Positions 49,051 through 61,608 of a stretch of 64,000 nucleotides of DNA are shown piece after piece. The translations under genes and the position numbers were made by a program. The notes beneath the pieces are model-generated. The model saw only the letters and a list, made by a program, of their open reading frames with translations. It was not told the DNA's origin and made no database searches. The stretch covers positions 41,920,538 through 41,984,537 of the forward strand of contig NC_089741.1 in the NCBI RefSeq assembly GCF_040412425.1. Reading direction: 5' to 3'. The stretch comes from Macrobrachium rosenbergii. Taxonomy: Eukaryota > Arthropoda > Malacostraca > Decapoda > Palaemonidae. How positions within the stretch are numbered: position 1 is the first letter of the stretch; the number at the start of each line of letters is the position of its first letter.

Positions 49051-52000
49051 CTAAAATGATCAGGGGCCTTTGATTACTATAAGCTGTACAAAAAACTAAT
49101 CAATGTCAGTGTTACTGAAACTCATAAAAAATACCACAGCAGCATCAAATGATTATGGGTCCTGAGGTAACATTTCAGGACTTTCGCAACTCACCATAAT
49201 AAATTTGGTTCACAAAAACCCATCGCTCATATACGTACATGTATAGCCTACATTTACGGTCTTTAAATGTCTCAGACACTACAATCTTTAATGTAACCGA
49301 GAGAAAAGCAGTGGTAATGATGCATATGCGTCACATAAAGCCCAAGTCAAAAGCAGGAAGCTGCTCGATTTTTGTATCTGCAAAGTTGTTATCAGCTAAA
49401 AAAAAGGTCTATCACCTTGTACGAATTCTTCTTAACCTTCTGCCCACATCAGACCCGTAAGTTGCAGGCTTCATTTTTTTCAGTATGGAGTGCGACTACC
49501 TTTCGTGTTTAAGAGTTTTATTTTGTATCAACAAATTAATTTTGATACTCAACCTTGATTAGATATTAATTGGTTAGCTAGTTCATGACTCTCAGTGTCT
49601 GTCTGAGTTATCCTAACTTTGTGTATAAATTTATTTTGGATTAATTACTAATGATTGTGTATAGGATTTAAATTGTACTGTATTATGAATATAAAAAGTT
49701 CCTGCTTCTTGAAATTATTGCAATGAAAAACATCCAATTTTCTTGCACACTTCACAAACATACAACTCCTACCTGACAAATATGTTGTTGAGGTTGTCGT
49801 TGATTCGCAAAATATCAGCAGTAAGTAAGTCATCATTTACTCTCCCCACTAATTCAACTAGACGGTCCTGCATTACTCCACAAGTTGCATGTAGTTCCTG
49901 CAAAACCAATAAACCTACGATACAAAAAGTCTAACCCGTAAAAAGCCGCATTTTTATATCAAAATTTAGATTATCTTTTACATAATAGAAATCAATCAAG
50001 AAAATGTTTTTCAATGTGAATGCTATACCTGAAGCAACTGAAGGTCATCAGGATGCTCCTTTCCTGGACTCAGTTCTGACAGCATGTCTGCCAACACCTT
50101 CGCATTTGATTCTACTACATCAAGTTCACTGTGTAGCTTTGCTCGCTGTTCAGCTGTTAATGCCACGGGAGCGACTGGTGCAGGAGCCGGTGGGTGAGAA
50201 GCCTGACGTCGAGGTGAGGTAGGTCCGCCTGTGGCCATGTGTTAGGGTCGAGGTTCTGAGTCGGCCACTGTCTACTTAACAATATTGGTAAATTACTTGT
50301 AACTGCTTCAAGTTTTCATCAATATTTTCATATATTACTAAAGTTCTTTACAGACATCACAAGAACAGAGCAGATAAGACCACATGAGTCACCTTGACTT
50401 GGTAATTTAACCATACTACCAGGTCAGAGTTCCCAACTATATAAGAAATATAATGATCAACAAGTATCAGCACTCTGCTCAGGGTATACATCCAATGATC
50501 AGAAAATTCAAATTAATTAACATACAAATTGAGTACTGTAATAGGAATTCAAACAAACAACAGTATAAGAACACACACAGACAGTATGAAGAGCAAAATA
50601 CAGGCACTAAGAAAAAAGGCTTCTAAGAACAAAAACATGATATACCAGTGTTAAAAAATGGTAGAAAACAATAGATTATGGATATTGTCATATTAAGGCC
50701 TTTGATGGATACAACTACAATATGAATGAACTAAAGAATCACATTAATGATTATTATGTATAACTTTCATAACAAAGCCACTATTTTAATTATCAACATA
50801 GCTATTACGTGTTTCTCATTGCCACATTATCACCTCAAAGGGAATCTCGCAATAGAAGGGTATGTGTTTATGTATAAATACTATGAAATTAGCACAAAAT
50901 CATAAAGCAAATCTGTAAGCAGATACGTTTAAATACTGCAAAACATCATCATTCTCCACAGAATAGCTCACACCATCCTTGCTAACCAGTTCAACTCAGG
51001 GTGTATGCAAGTCGTTAAGCTTACACATTATGTGTGTAATAATAGGGGCTTAGGTGTCTAGGCTGGTCATTGGAAACTAACCTTGTGTTTTAAATCTGCA
51101 TATACCTGAAAAAGTACGATAGAAAATTTCAAACATTTTATAAGTACACTCTTTGTCAACAGCCAACATACATCAAATACATCAAAAAAACACCCAGCAT
51201 CACCATTCAACCAATTGCAGCCACAGTAGAGTACATACAATTTACCTGATTTTCTCATCCAAAAGGTACTATAATCAACAGAATGTACCTAACTTAACAC
51301 TTCCTTGACTCTAAAGTGCACATCTGTGCTTTAGAACAACAAAATTTCCAAGAAATGTGCAAAATATATTACAACCAAGTTTACAAAAAGATATTGAAAA
51401 AATTAGTGCACAAATCAAACGGAACCAGGTGTATAAGGTGTCTCACTTGAATATAGTAAATATTTAAAAATTAATTCACAAATCATATTAAAAAGTATTA
51501 TTAAAAGTTCATGAATTTAACTGAAGTGGTATACCTTACAAGAGAGATTTCCTACAATCATCAACACCATAGCAACAAATTTTATGTGACGTCCACTAAA
51601 TTCATTTAAGAAATTGATGAGCATCAAAAGATCAAATGTTTTAGGTACGTTACCTAGAATCTTACAAGATGAGAGTCACTAAATAAGAATTCTCAAATTG
51701 AGATCTTAAGTTTAAGCCTATGGCACGACAGTCAGAATTACAGTAGTGTAGTGAGTATCAACCGTCACTTTAAAGTATAATCTAGACCCCCTCACTACAA
51801 AACACAATTAGGACATTTCACCAATTAAGTATAACTTAACAATCAGATTGCAACATTCATGACTAAGAGAAATCATACAACTGCAAAAAAAATAATCAGG
51901 CTCAGCAACAATACCTGACTAACTCCTGAAAGCTCAGGTTGGTGACGGAATGCATCGGCCCACGCCTGGATGAGAGATAAGACTTTCTCTTGGACTGCAG

Positions 52001-55000
52001 CTGGGGGCTCATTCTTAGGACCTAAACATGACAAAAAATATATAAATACTGAGAATCACATTACTTTAACCCAACCACAGTATTTCAAGCCAACTAATTA
52101 CAGTACTAAGTTACATTTCTAGACTCATCCAGGGCTGTCCTTGCACTCACAGAGAGCTGTCAATACATAGCTCTTGGGTTAACAGAGTTCCTTGGACTTA
52201 CATGAAGCTGTTCTCAGATTTACACAGGGCTGTGTTTAGGTCACATACAGGGCTGTCATTAAGACACATACATATGCACACGGCTGCCTTTTGATTCCCA
52301 GACGACTGTTTACAAACTTGCACAGGGCTGTCTCCAGACTCACAGAGGAAATGTTGTGAGTAATTATTCATAATAATTATTTCATAGTCAGCATGATTCA
52401 TCCACATTAGCACCAGATCTTCCATTTATTATTTACCATAAGCAGACAACTATGAAAAACTCTCCCTCACATCACTTGCCTGAAGATCAGGTTGTTTTAG
52501 TCACAAATATATTTTGGAAATTACCTTATTGCACTTCATAAATTTGAGAATTGAGTCCGCAGGTAAATCACTCTTTTACTCCCCAGACCATTAGATTCAA
52601 AATTGGTTAAAGATAAGCACCATTTACCTCATTATTTTTAGGACTGTACCTTAATAACATAAGCATATCCACCATCTAACATTCCTTTGATAATTTTGAG
52701 TTGAACTGTAGTAATCTGCATCCAGCTGTTTGCCATATACCAGTCAAACATCTCTGCAGAATTCTAACACCAACTAAAAAACAAACATGGATATTACAAA
52801 CAAGAAGCTTTTCCTGATGACAAAATGGAAATTGAGCTTGAATCCACTTCTTGCTTATTAATAAAGTTACATTCTATTACCCAGACCATTGGCCCAAGCT
52901 AAAATCTGCACTACACAAATTTATTGTGGCATAAAGCTTAGCATGTAAGTTTATATCCATTCTTTCAGTAGATTTTTTTTGCAGCACCATTTACATAAAC
53001 TACAACAATATAGCTAGTATAAAGATTTTGTAAACTTTACATCTTTAACACAAATAATCCCTACAATTTAAGACTATGAGCACCTACCAAAACTACATAT
53101 ATTAAATCTTAATGAACGTTTGGTCGTTCATTCAAAGAACATTTAAGTACCATACTAAATGGATTCTCTTCTTGCATTCACAAGCCTTGCACTGTAAATC
53201 TTATCTACACTCACGGACTGCAGTATAACAAGTCTTCACAAGAGCTATTTTAACTAAAGACCAGTTAAGTTGCAATATGCCTTGTCTGATGCAGAATCAT
53301 GCATAAAGATTTCAATTAATGTTTATTACATTTTCAAAATTTCTTTCCTACTTAAATTTTTTTGGGAAATTGTCCTTCCAAGCATTCCATCTTTCTCTCT
53401 CAGAGCCAATCTCAGATTCCTGCCCCTGTTTATACTAGATATTAACTGTCATGGTCTAGGATACATCTTTTCTTCTGTATAGTAATTTTAACCAAAAGTA
53501 TGGCTGGTGTGAGTATGGGAGTAAACTGTACTACGTATGTTACGAAAGAAATGCGAGGAAAACTAATACAGGAACACAAAAAATGAAATATACCCTATTA
53601 ACACAACCAAATTATTAGAAATCCCCATTTAACATAAGTATTCTAAGATTTTAAACCCAATTCTTTAAACTTTCAGCAATTTCTAATAACTGCCTGAAAA
53701 CAGTTCTGATTTGACATTTGCAGAGCAAGATGAAACTATTAAACCAGCAGATCTTTAAGCATGCAAAATAAGAAATACGTAACAAAACTTCACAAAGCCC
53801 ATTATTTGCATAAACACAATCCAACAATGAAAATCATGAATTAATTGTTGCAATTTTGGGTTACAACTTATTAAATGCTTTTATCCACATCATAGCTCTA
53901 ATTTTTAAGGACCGTTATATTAAGGACAATAAGCACAGTATAGGAAGTCCCCGGTTAACGGTGATCCGGTTTCACGGGGCTTGTCTAGCAACAAAAATTG
54001 GCAATTTTCAGCGCCGAAAATTGCCGATTTCTGCTTATTGCAGCTGATAATTGGGTGTTGGCGCCGATACATACCTAACAGAGGCGCCGATTTTCAGTTA
54101 GCGGCAAAATTTTCAGTTATCACACTCTCAGAACGGAACCCCGCCAATAACCGGGGACTGCCTGTACTGAGTTTTGCACCCAGATACCAAAAGTTCAATA
54201 TCCACTATCCCCAGACTTAAAAAAAATAAAAGTGCATGACACAGATACTTACCGATGAGTTTAACTAGTTCTTGCACAAAGTCTTTACTGCAAGCAACAA
54301 TGTGGAACCTCTTGCCACAATTTTTTACACAAGTTTCCAGTACCTGAAAATAGGTACAGTGCTGTATGGCTACAGAACTAGTACAGATTATATTTTACAT
54401 GAATTTTAAAGGGGAAGTGAAACACTCCTTCAAGTTGAAGGGAATATTTTTGAAATGCTTAAAAAATACCATGTTTCCAAGTGTAAAAACTGCTCCAATG
54501 GAGAATGGGTATGGCCATTGGGTTTCTCCAAGGCACGCACTTCTGTGACATAAGTGGTTTGGGCCGTATTTTGCTGTACTGTATCCAATGTAAAAAAAAG
54601 TTGCTGTTGACTTTCAGACTTCCAATGACAAATCAACATACACAAAAAGATGTAAAAGTAATACTGTAACACATTTTTATGGTAATACTTCCACAACTAA
54701 CAAAGGTATCTACATAAAATACTGTATTAATCTCTTTACACACATACAGTTGCATCTTGCTTAACTGCTGTGATAGATTCTAAAAGGTAACAGAGGCAAA
54801 ATATAAACTAAAATATAAACTAAAGCAATCTCCTACCAATTAGCCCTTAACAAACCTTACCCTAAACTTGCAGCTTATTTAGCGCAGCCTATGCACCCAA
54901 AAAAAAAATTATATTAAAAAGAACAATTCAGAGGATTTAATTCATAAACTACACAATATAACAGAAAAAAATCAACACAGTATCCATTGCCAAATTTATA

Positions 55001-58000
55001 CATTAACAGCAAAACCACTGATAAACCCAAGAAGCAGAAAACTTACAAAATATTAGCTATTTAATATGCCTACATGAAAGGCTGATTAGTAGTGCATTGA
55101 AACTTCTTCACACAAACACACAAATCACCTTTAACTTGCACATATTCTTGTGCTCTGATGATATTCACGATCTTCCCTTCCGATACCTCTTTCAAGCCAA
55201 CTATCAAATCCTTCCTTGCTTTCCCCCTTCCACAACCCCTTCCTAACACTTCTGAATTACTATATGCTAACGTTAGAGACCACAGCATATTTATGAACTC
55301 CAGCGATTACTGAAACTCTTACTGGGCAAAAACCAGTGATGTCACATTTTCTTTGGGTACTAATGGAGCAGATTATAAAAGGATTATAAAAGAGGATGGA
55401 CTGTTACTACAGTACTACTGTAAGCTTTACAAGCTAACAACCACTGCAAACATTTGAAGTGGGGGACTAAACATAAGCATTTCACTTCCCTTTTATGCAT
55501 TTAATGGCATTTTTAAAGGCAATAGCACAAACCCCACTTAAGAAATGCCTACAAGAACTAAATATACCAGTTATTAGTAGCACCATTTTAATAATATTTA
55601 CCATTTATTTATCAGCAAGATAAAAAGCTTAATCCAAAGAGGCATTATGCAGTATAGTCAACACAAATAAGCTGGTAGAAAAAATAAAAAAAAAAGCTAT
55701 TTAGCTTATTATTTTCCCATCAATTAACATACAAGTTTCCAAATTGTCTGAAAGACAAATTATGAATGAAAGGTAACTGTAAATCAAAAATAGGATTTCA
55801 TTGTTTTTGGCAAAATTTGTAAGCAGTAATAGTAACAGAATCAGATCCCACATATGTTACCTTATTTTTGTAACAGATCATACCATAGCCCAAAGAAAGC
55901 CAAGTTCTGAATTGTCAAATGGGCTATGCCAAGCCCAAAGCAGCTGCTGCTTGAACACATTACACATTCTCATAACCTACGCAATCTGTTATGGCCTTAA
56001 TTCTTCAATTTAGCATTGAGTATAAAAGTACAGTCAACAATGACATCAAAGATATGAAAATTGGAACCAGGTGACACCAGAGTTCAGACACGGTGGAATC
56101 AATAAAAGTAAAAGGCAGAGTAATTCAGCTGGCGCTGAAGGGATTCTGTAAACAGCCCTCAATACTAAACACACTGTGCCAAGTAAGGCAGAGTGAATTG
56201 TAGCCCAACAAGTTGGAGTAGAATCGGTACGTCAGACAAGATGTTTAAAAATGGGGCAAGAGGATAAAGAAACACAACGGATAAGGAGCTTAATGCTAGC
56301 CCACAATCAGCACTGAGAAATGGGAAGATTAAAAAAAAAAAAAAGTAATTAGCGGGTGATGGATGAAGAATGTCTTGAAGATACATTGGGCACAAAGGCA
56401 TCATTATTGAAGTCTAAGAGAAGAGAGAGAAAAGTTTAAGAATTTGGTATCAGAAGAGTATACTATGTATTTCTAAGCAAGAGAATGATGCAGGCTAGCC
56501 TTGGACATAAAGCAGATATGCTAACAACACACATCAAAATTTGAATAAAGAAGTATTCAATGTAGCAGCTACTGCTCTCAGCAGCTCATGGTAACCCCCT
56601 CTCATCCTGTGAAATGCACTTAAACATGAAATGACCAGTTCTAAAAAAAAGTGTAATAACACATTAATAACTTGTAACAACACTGGACTAATGGCAGATG
56701 CATTACTATAAAGGCTGTACCAATCAAGTACAGTGCCCTAAACCAGCAGTGTTTTTCTAGACATTAATAGGGCTATACAAATGGCTGTTTCCCTTGATAG
56801 TATTTTAATTATAAGCAGTACAATACCACAGACAATCATTTTAAAGGGCTATACCTCCTCATATCCTAGATGTAACTTCTTTCGTACAGTATAAGGCTGC
56901 GATGAGTACAGTACTTTGAGGTATAACGAGAGCTTTACAATGAAAGCAGTATCTTAAGAAACACCATCCCCAATCTCCCTCATGGCCTCCACAAGTGAAA
57001 GGATGACATTCTTAAGGAGAACAAGAATCCAGGGAGAGCCAGGATGTAGTGGTGGCCATAGAGCAAGAGAATAATCCTGAAGGTGAAAAAACAATCCTGA
57101 CTAGGGCTTCAGCTGAGGAGAAGTCATCAAAAAGCTGAATACTTCTAAAGAGGTAGCAAAGAGAGGTTGATTAGACTTCTTCAGAAAGGTCACACCTTTA
57201 CAATCCATGAGGGTGGACCCAACATAACAAAGTGAACTGTGAGGGCCAGAGCGCCTTGATAATGACTCCAACCAAAGAAACATAACCCCACTAAAGTGAG
57301 CCACTAGAGCAGGTCAATTTAATTACTAGACTGCACAAGATTTAATTGTCTGCCAAGGGAAGCAACAGCTGTCCCACTCAGCTGAAAACTTAAATGAAGA
57401 GGGTATGACCAAAAGGAAGTGAGGTAAGATTAGCAACAGAAAGCAGAGTAACTAAATATGGGAAACTGGCACTGGCTGAGCAAAAGGGGCAGATAATGTT
57501 AACTGTTCTAGTAAGTCTTTGAAAAAACTAATACAGTATAAGAAAAAAAAAATGTGATACAAACAACATGCAAATGTTGCTGATGCTGTATGATCAGGTC
57601 ACAAGGGTAGACGAAAAATAGCTGGTGTACACAGACATCAGTCACAACTGCACGGACTGAGACTTGGCTTATCCTTTCAGGAAGCAAATTACAAACTGCA
57701 AAAAACTTTGCTGCAAAAGTGATCTGACATACTGGTATTTACTTTCTACCTAGAACCTGACTAAGTGCAAATTGCTTCCTCTAAATCTACCTGGAGTCAC
57801 ATTACATGAAAATGAGCATTTTGAATGCACAGTGGCTGCAAGATAATTTCAATTTTGGTAGACAGCACCTGAAATTTAGTAGCAGCTCTTAAGATGAGTA
57901 TGAGAGAAAAATACACAAAACATGAATTACCGTTAAAGAATACATGACAACAGTATAATTCTTGGGCTGACTGGTTAGCCGTTTCCTGATGGCTTTAATT

Positions 58001-61000
58001 GCATCACGTGGGCCATCTTCAGACTCATTAATGAGGTCACAGATTTCCAAATTTAGGCCCCAGTCCTCTGATGCAAGTGTCTCCGAAGTTGCTTGTTCTG
58101 AAATAAGAGATTGAACTATTTTAAAAAAGCTTAGAGAATTAAGATTTTTGGCAAGACTACTTCAAATACATTATACACGCATCCATAACTAAAATACACT
58201 CTCACACAGCAATAATACAGCTTCCTTACTACTCATAATAAATACATGAAGAAAATTTACATATACCTGTAGTACATAAAAATTACAATAACAAATACAG
58301 TAAATAATTGTTAGGTGATAACACTAAAAAAAAGGTTAGGAGAATGGAACATCACATTTTCAAGCAGCGCTACTGTCTCTTAAATTTCTGGATTCAATCA
58401 ACCATAGCAGATAACCTGTTGCACAATTTTACAAGAATATGAATAAGGGCACCTGAAACTTGGCAGCAATAATGGCATTTCTAGAGAATGCGGATTGAGA
58501 TGACCTGCGAAACTAGCGGTACACTGTGGTTACTGTACTCCTGAGGCATGGGGACTTAGAGCGAGAAAGATGACCCAAACAATTTACCTTCCTGAAAGGG
58601 TCTCAATCACTTCTATGTAACTACTTGCTATCCAAATAGAATTTTGTATATCCATACATACTTTCAGATTCTTGGTAACACCCTCAATTCCCTCTGTAGA
58701 ATCCAAATATATATTTAAAATTTCAGTGGATATATATTCTAAAAACCATCACTGTAGTATATGTACTTCAAAATTGCATAAGAAATGTCATACTTAATCA
58801 GTTAACACTGAAATCTTGGTTTCTTTTTGGCTTACTTCATATGAGCTTAAAGATATGACTTGTTTTATTCTATGCTGTAAATTTGTTTTTATGACGAAAT
58901 ACTGGGTTTGCTGTCATTCTGAAGCCAAATAACTTTACTTTATGTTCATATGTTTGAAAATGCAAAAAAATAAAATAAAATAGTCAGAATGATGCACTGA
59001 AATTATCTAAGAACAAAAATGTCTTTACTTTTCATAATATAAAAAAATAAAGACATAATGGAGAAACCATTCATTAACATCTGTCATCTGTCAGAACAAC
59101 TTACTGTTCTAAAGAGCTTCTGTAAGAATATTTTACAAAATTCAATTAAAAGTTATGACACTGGAAATAAACAATAAACAAACTGCAAATTACTCATCTA
59201 ACTTTAAATGTTAATAAAAGAAGTTTGTTCTGGGGAGAATTTAAAATGGAAAAATTAAAATGGGATTACAAAAAATTTCAAAACATACAAAAGAATTGCA
59301 AGGTGCAAGTATCATGTGAATACCTAAATGTAAGTGGTTCCAGAACATGTCAGACAATCAAATTCCTCTGTTAGGTTAGGCTACTATGGCACCTCCATGA
59401 TTTTTAGACGACAGCAGTCCCATGATAGGTTAGGCTATACCACTTTAAAGCTGCCTTAAAACTTTGACACGAAACATTAAATATCTTAATGAGCTGACTT
59501 AGCATACCTGTTATTACTTATCTGAAGGGTTAAGATTTCTTGCATTCCTTAAACTTTACACATTTTCTCTAGACCTTAAAACTCAATTCACAGAGTCTCA
59601 GCACTGGTGGCATTGTGAAAGTATACCTAAATCTCACATTTTCTTCTAGACCTAAAACTCCTCCTCCTCAGCAATTGCACATCAATTTTCTAACCCAATT
59701 TACATCATCTGAAAACTTGATGTCAATCACACGTAATGCACATAAACACAATAAGGCCCAATTTTCAAGAACTGTTTTTTGACAGGTTGTTTTGTTCCCC
59801 AATAACTCAGCATGGCTGTCTGCAATTCCTTGGCAAAAAATCACTCACAAAATGCCTAAACACAGTGTGTCCTGTATTTTTTCACATTGAGTGGTACATT
59901 ATTTATTCCACTGGAATTAAATCTGGTCCTCGAAATTCAGGCTGGATATCTGTATAAATATATGCTTGCCTGCCGATGGATACTGTATCCAAATGCTTCC
60001 GCTACTAGGCTTTGATTAGATTTTTACTTGAGACCCCACATAATTTTAGATAATGAAAAAGGCTGGCTAGCACTCAGTACAGTAAGCTGGTATACATTCT
60101 AACATGTATATATACAGTATATCTACAATTACCTCTCGCTCTTCAAACAGGCCTATGTTGCGGATAATTACGCAACAATAATTATAAATACTTTTACATG
60201 AACTATGTAATGTGGAGCAGTTTTGGCTGCCAGCATATTCTAGAATGGCCTGGGCTATTTTTGAGTATGATATTTTATTCTTTGACTTCCTAGTTGGTTA
60301 TTACTTTAGCAGTTCTCTATCCAAGTGACACATTCTTAATTTGATAATCTATAACTGACAACATATAAATGAATATAAGCCAGGCCTATATTAACCCTGA
60401 CATCTATCAAATTATTCCTCCACTGCTATGCTTAATTTCATAATCTAAAACTGAAAACTCTGCAACTGTATCACCTATAAATGAGTATAGGCCAAGCCTA
60501 TATTAACCTTGACATCTATCAAATTTTTCCTCCCTTGACATGCTAAATTTGATCGATATATAAATGAAAACCCTGTAACTGTATTACCTATAGAGGAATA
60601 AGTCAGGCTCATCTTAACCTTGACATCTATTGAATCATTCCTCCATTGCTATGCTTAATTTGATAGATCTACAACTGAAAACCCTGTAATTGTATTTACC
60701 TATAAATGAATACAAGCCAGGCCTATATTAACCTAGACATCCATCAAATTATGATGTCACTTCCTTTAATGCTATGCTTATGAAATAAACAAAAATGATC
60801 TTATCTACGGCCGTGTCCAAATACGTAACGTTAACCTGCAAGGAAGAACTACAAAATCAAGGCCAGAGCCTCAAAAATTAGGCCTAAATTCGGAAACCTT
60901 ACAAAAACGAACGGAAGATTGCACAGGCTAGCCTAGCCTAGCCTAGCGTAGCCTATATGGCTCAGCCTGTAACTTGTGATTCAAAGCCCCCATTAGACGA

Positions 61001-61376
61001 ATGAACCGGTGTTATAAATGACACCATTAAAGGGTAAAATTTAACGAGTTGGTTATTAAATGAAGCGAAATCGATATCACTATGACGTTAAGGTTACTGT
61101 TATTATTATTTTTTTCCCCCCTCTCCTATTTTGACAATTCACGTCCTCAGCAGACGACATCAGCTGACTCACATGACAGCTTGCGATGTGTAAACAACGC
61201 ATTTTTCACGCCCTGGTTCTCAAACCCCCCTTCTAATTTCCCCTCTCACTCGTTCCGCGACTCCTCAGCGCCGCGACGAAGGCGCAGAAGGAGCCGAAGA
61301 GCCGTGACAACCCTCCATACAAACCGATTTTCTGTCCGATTGGCGTAGCAAAAGGGTTCCCTCCGAAGAACGACAT
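40700..61376 (-). CDS. TOM1: TOM1/TOM1L-family endosomal adaptor (VHS-GAT protein), 12-13 coding exons
   Basis: Read on the minus strand, exons are 61376-61325, 58097-57931, 54343-54253, 52021-51915, 51105-51082, 50271-50029, 49897-49773, 49050-48872, 48295-48199, 47983-47902, (45404-45344), 42426-42376 and 40888-40700. All use GT/AG; phases chain without error except at the bracketed exon. The product is about 468 aa, near human TOM1. It starts [17 protein letters not shown] (human: MDFLLGNPFSSPVGQ), has a VHS domain (about 10-147), a GAT domain (about 185-270), clathrin-type acidic/hydrophobic motifs (SLIDF, DFDMFAQ) and ends [16 protein letters not shown]...DKDQMFAL like human FDKFLEERAKAADRLP...DDMLFAL. 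TOM1 proteins sort ubiquitinated cargo on endosomes with Tollip and clathrin (family knowledge). There is an in-frame TAA at 50244-50242 and a damaged linker near 51060; see findings. TOM1 versus TOM1L2 cannot be told apart here. Confidence 0.92.
43956..44044. repeat. (GA)n microsatellite in TOM1 intron
   Basis: About 44 uninterrupted GA units. Confidence 0.98.
45344..45404 (-). CDS. TOM1: Candidate extra or alternative TOM1 exon
   Basis: Acceptor ATTCCAG and donor TGG|GTAAGC bracket 61 nt. One frame reads [20 protein letters not shown] with no stop. The preceding exon ends in phase 0, so including all 61 nt shifts the frame by one base. Either one extra base is present, or a 12-nt subset (EELW) is used through an internal AACAG acceptor, or the exon is skipped. 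Confidence 0.45.
49773..50271 (-). CDS. TOM1: TOM1 GAT-domain exons
   Basis: Exons 50271-50029 and 49897-49773 encode [40 protein letters not shown] and [18 protein letters not shown]. These match the three-helix GAT domain that binds ubiquitin and Tollip. The first exon opens TVADSEPRP, then meets TAA (50244-50242) two codons before an ATG that restarts the frame. Confidence 0.9.
51082..51105 (-). CDS. TOM1: TOM1 24-nt exon (VYADLKHK)
   Basis: The acceptor TTTTTCAG and donor AAG|GTTAGT bracket eight codons matching human VVTIYEDLRRK at the end of VHS. The bases straight after the donor still encode FPMTSLD in a shifted frame, as in human GLEFPMTDLD, so the ancestral exon was longer. Confidence 0.75.
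51915..61376 (-). CDS. TOM1: TOM1 VHS-domain exons
   Basis: Exons 61376-61325, 58097-57931, 54343-54253 and 52021-51915 encode the VHS superhelix: [45 protein letters not shown] and [15 protein letters not shown]. The frame is intact and codon counts match exon lengths exactly. Intron 1 (57931 back to 61325) carries a four-copy tandem repeat. An in-frame ATG 183 bases upstream (61559-61557) would add a low-complexity extension and is judged to be 5' UTR. Confidence 0.93.
52125..52345. repeat. Degenerate minisatellite with ACAGGGCTGT core
   Basis: The core CAGGGCTGT or a variant recurs about every 25-35 bases (52129, 52155, 52210, 52225, 52244, 52320 and others), between CA-rich spacers. It lies in a TOM1 intron. 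Confidence 0.6.
53939..54166 (-). mobile_element. MITE-like element with CAGGCAGTCCCC termini, copy 3 (inverted)
   Basis: It ends CCGGGGACTGCCTGTA on the plus strand, the complement of the other copies' left end, and contains ATACATACCTAACAGAGGCGCC, so it is inverted. It lies in a TOM1 intron, upstream of exon 54253-54343. Confidence 0.72.
60335..60780. repeat. Tandem repeat, about 4 units of 110-120 bp
   Basis: Successive units share TTTGATA-ATCTA-AACTGAAAAC, CCTATAAATGAATA-AAGCCAGGCCTATATTAACC and TGACATCTATCAAATTATTCCTCC blocks, with divergence between units. It lies in TOM1 intron 1. Confidence 0.75.
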
Positions 61377-61385
61377 CTTGTTGAG

Positions 61386-61393
61386 TGACGTCA
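61386..61393. promoter_or_regulatory. TOM1: Perfect CRE palindrome at the TOM1 5' end
   Basis: TGACGTCA lies ten bases upstream of the TOM1 start codon, within or next to the 5' UTR, in a CpG-containing block with CGAG repeats (61505-61545). It is the same octamer as at Merlin exon 1. Confidence 0.4.
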
Positions 61394-61608
61394 CACAGTC
61401 ACTCGCTCGCTGCTGTTCTGTACCGCTGCTGCTCCTCCTTCTGCTGCTTTTGCTCCTCCTGGTGGTGGTGCCGCTGCTGTTACAGTGCGTGTGTTTGTGC
61501 GTTTGAGCGAGCGAGCGAGCGAGAGAGTGAGCGAGCGAGAGTGTGAGTTCGACTTTCACCCCTCCCTCAAATGACCTTCTGTTATGATTTTGCGAACGAG
61601 ATTCCTTT

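Noticed and set aside
56940..57480. Possible retroelement fragment on the minus strand
   Set aside because: Composition is slightly richer in GC and a 67-codon frame exists, but no motif could be named.
3794..61376. Pseudogene status for the three genes
   Set aside because: Splice sites, phases and codon counts are otherwise exact over nearly all exons, which does not fit decay.
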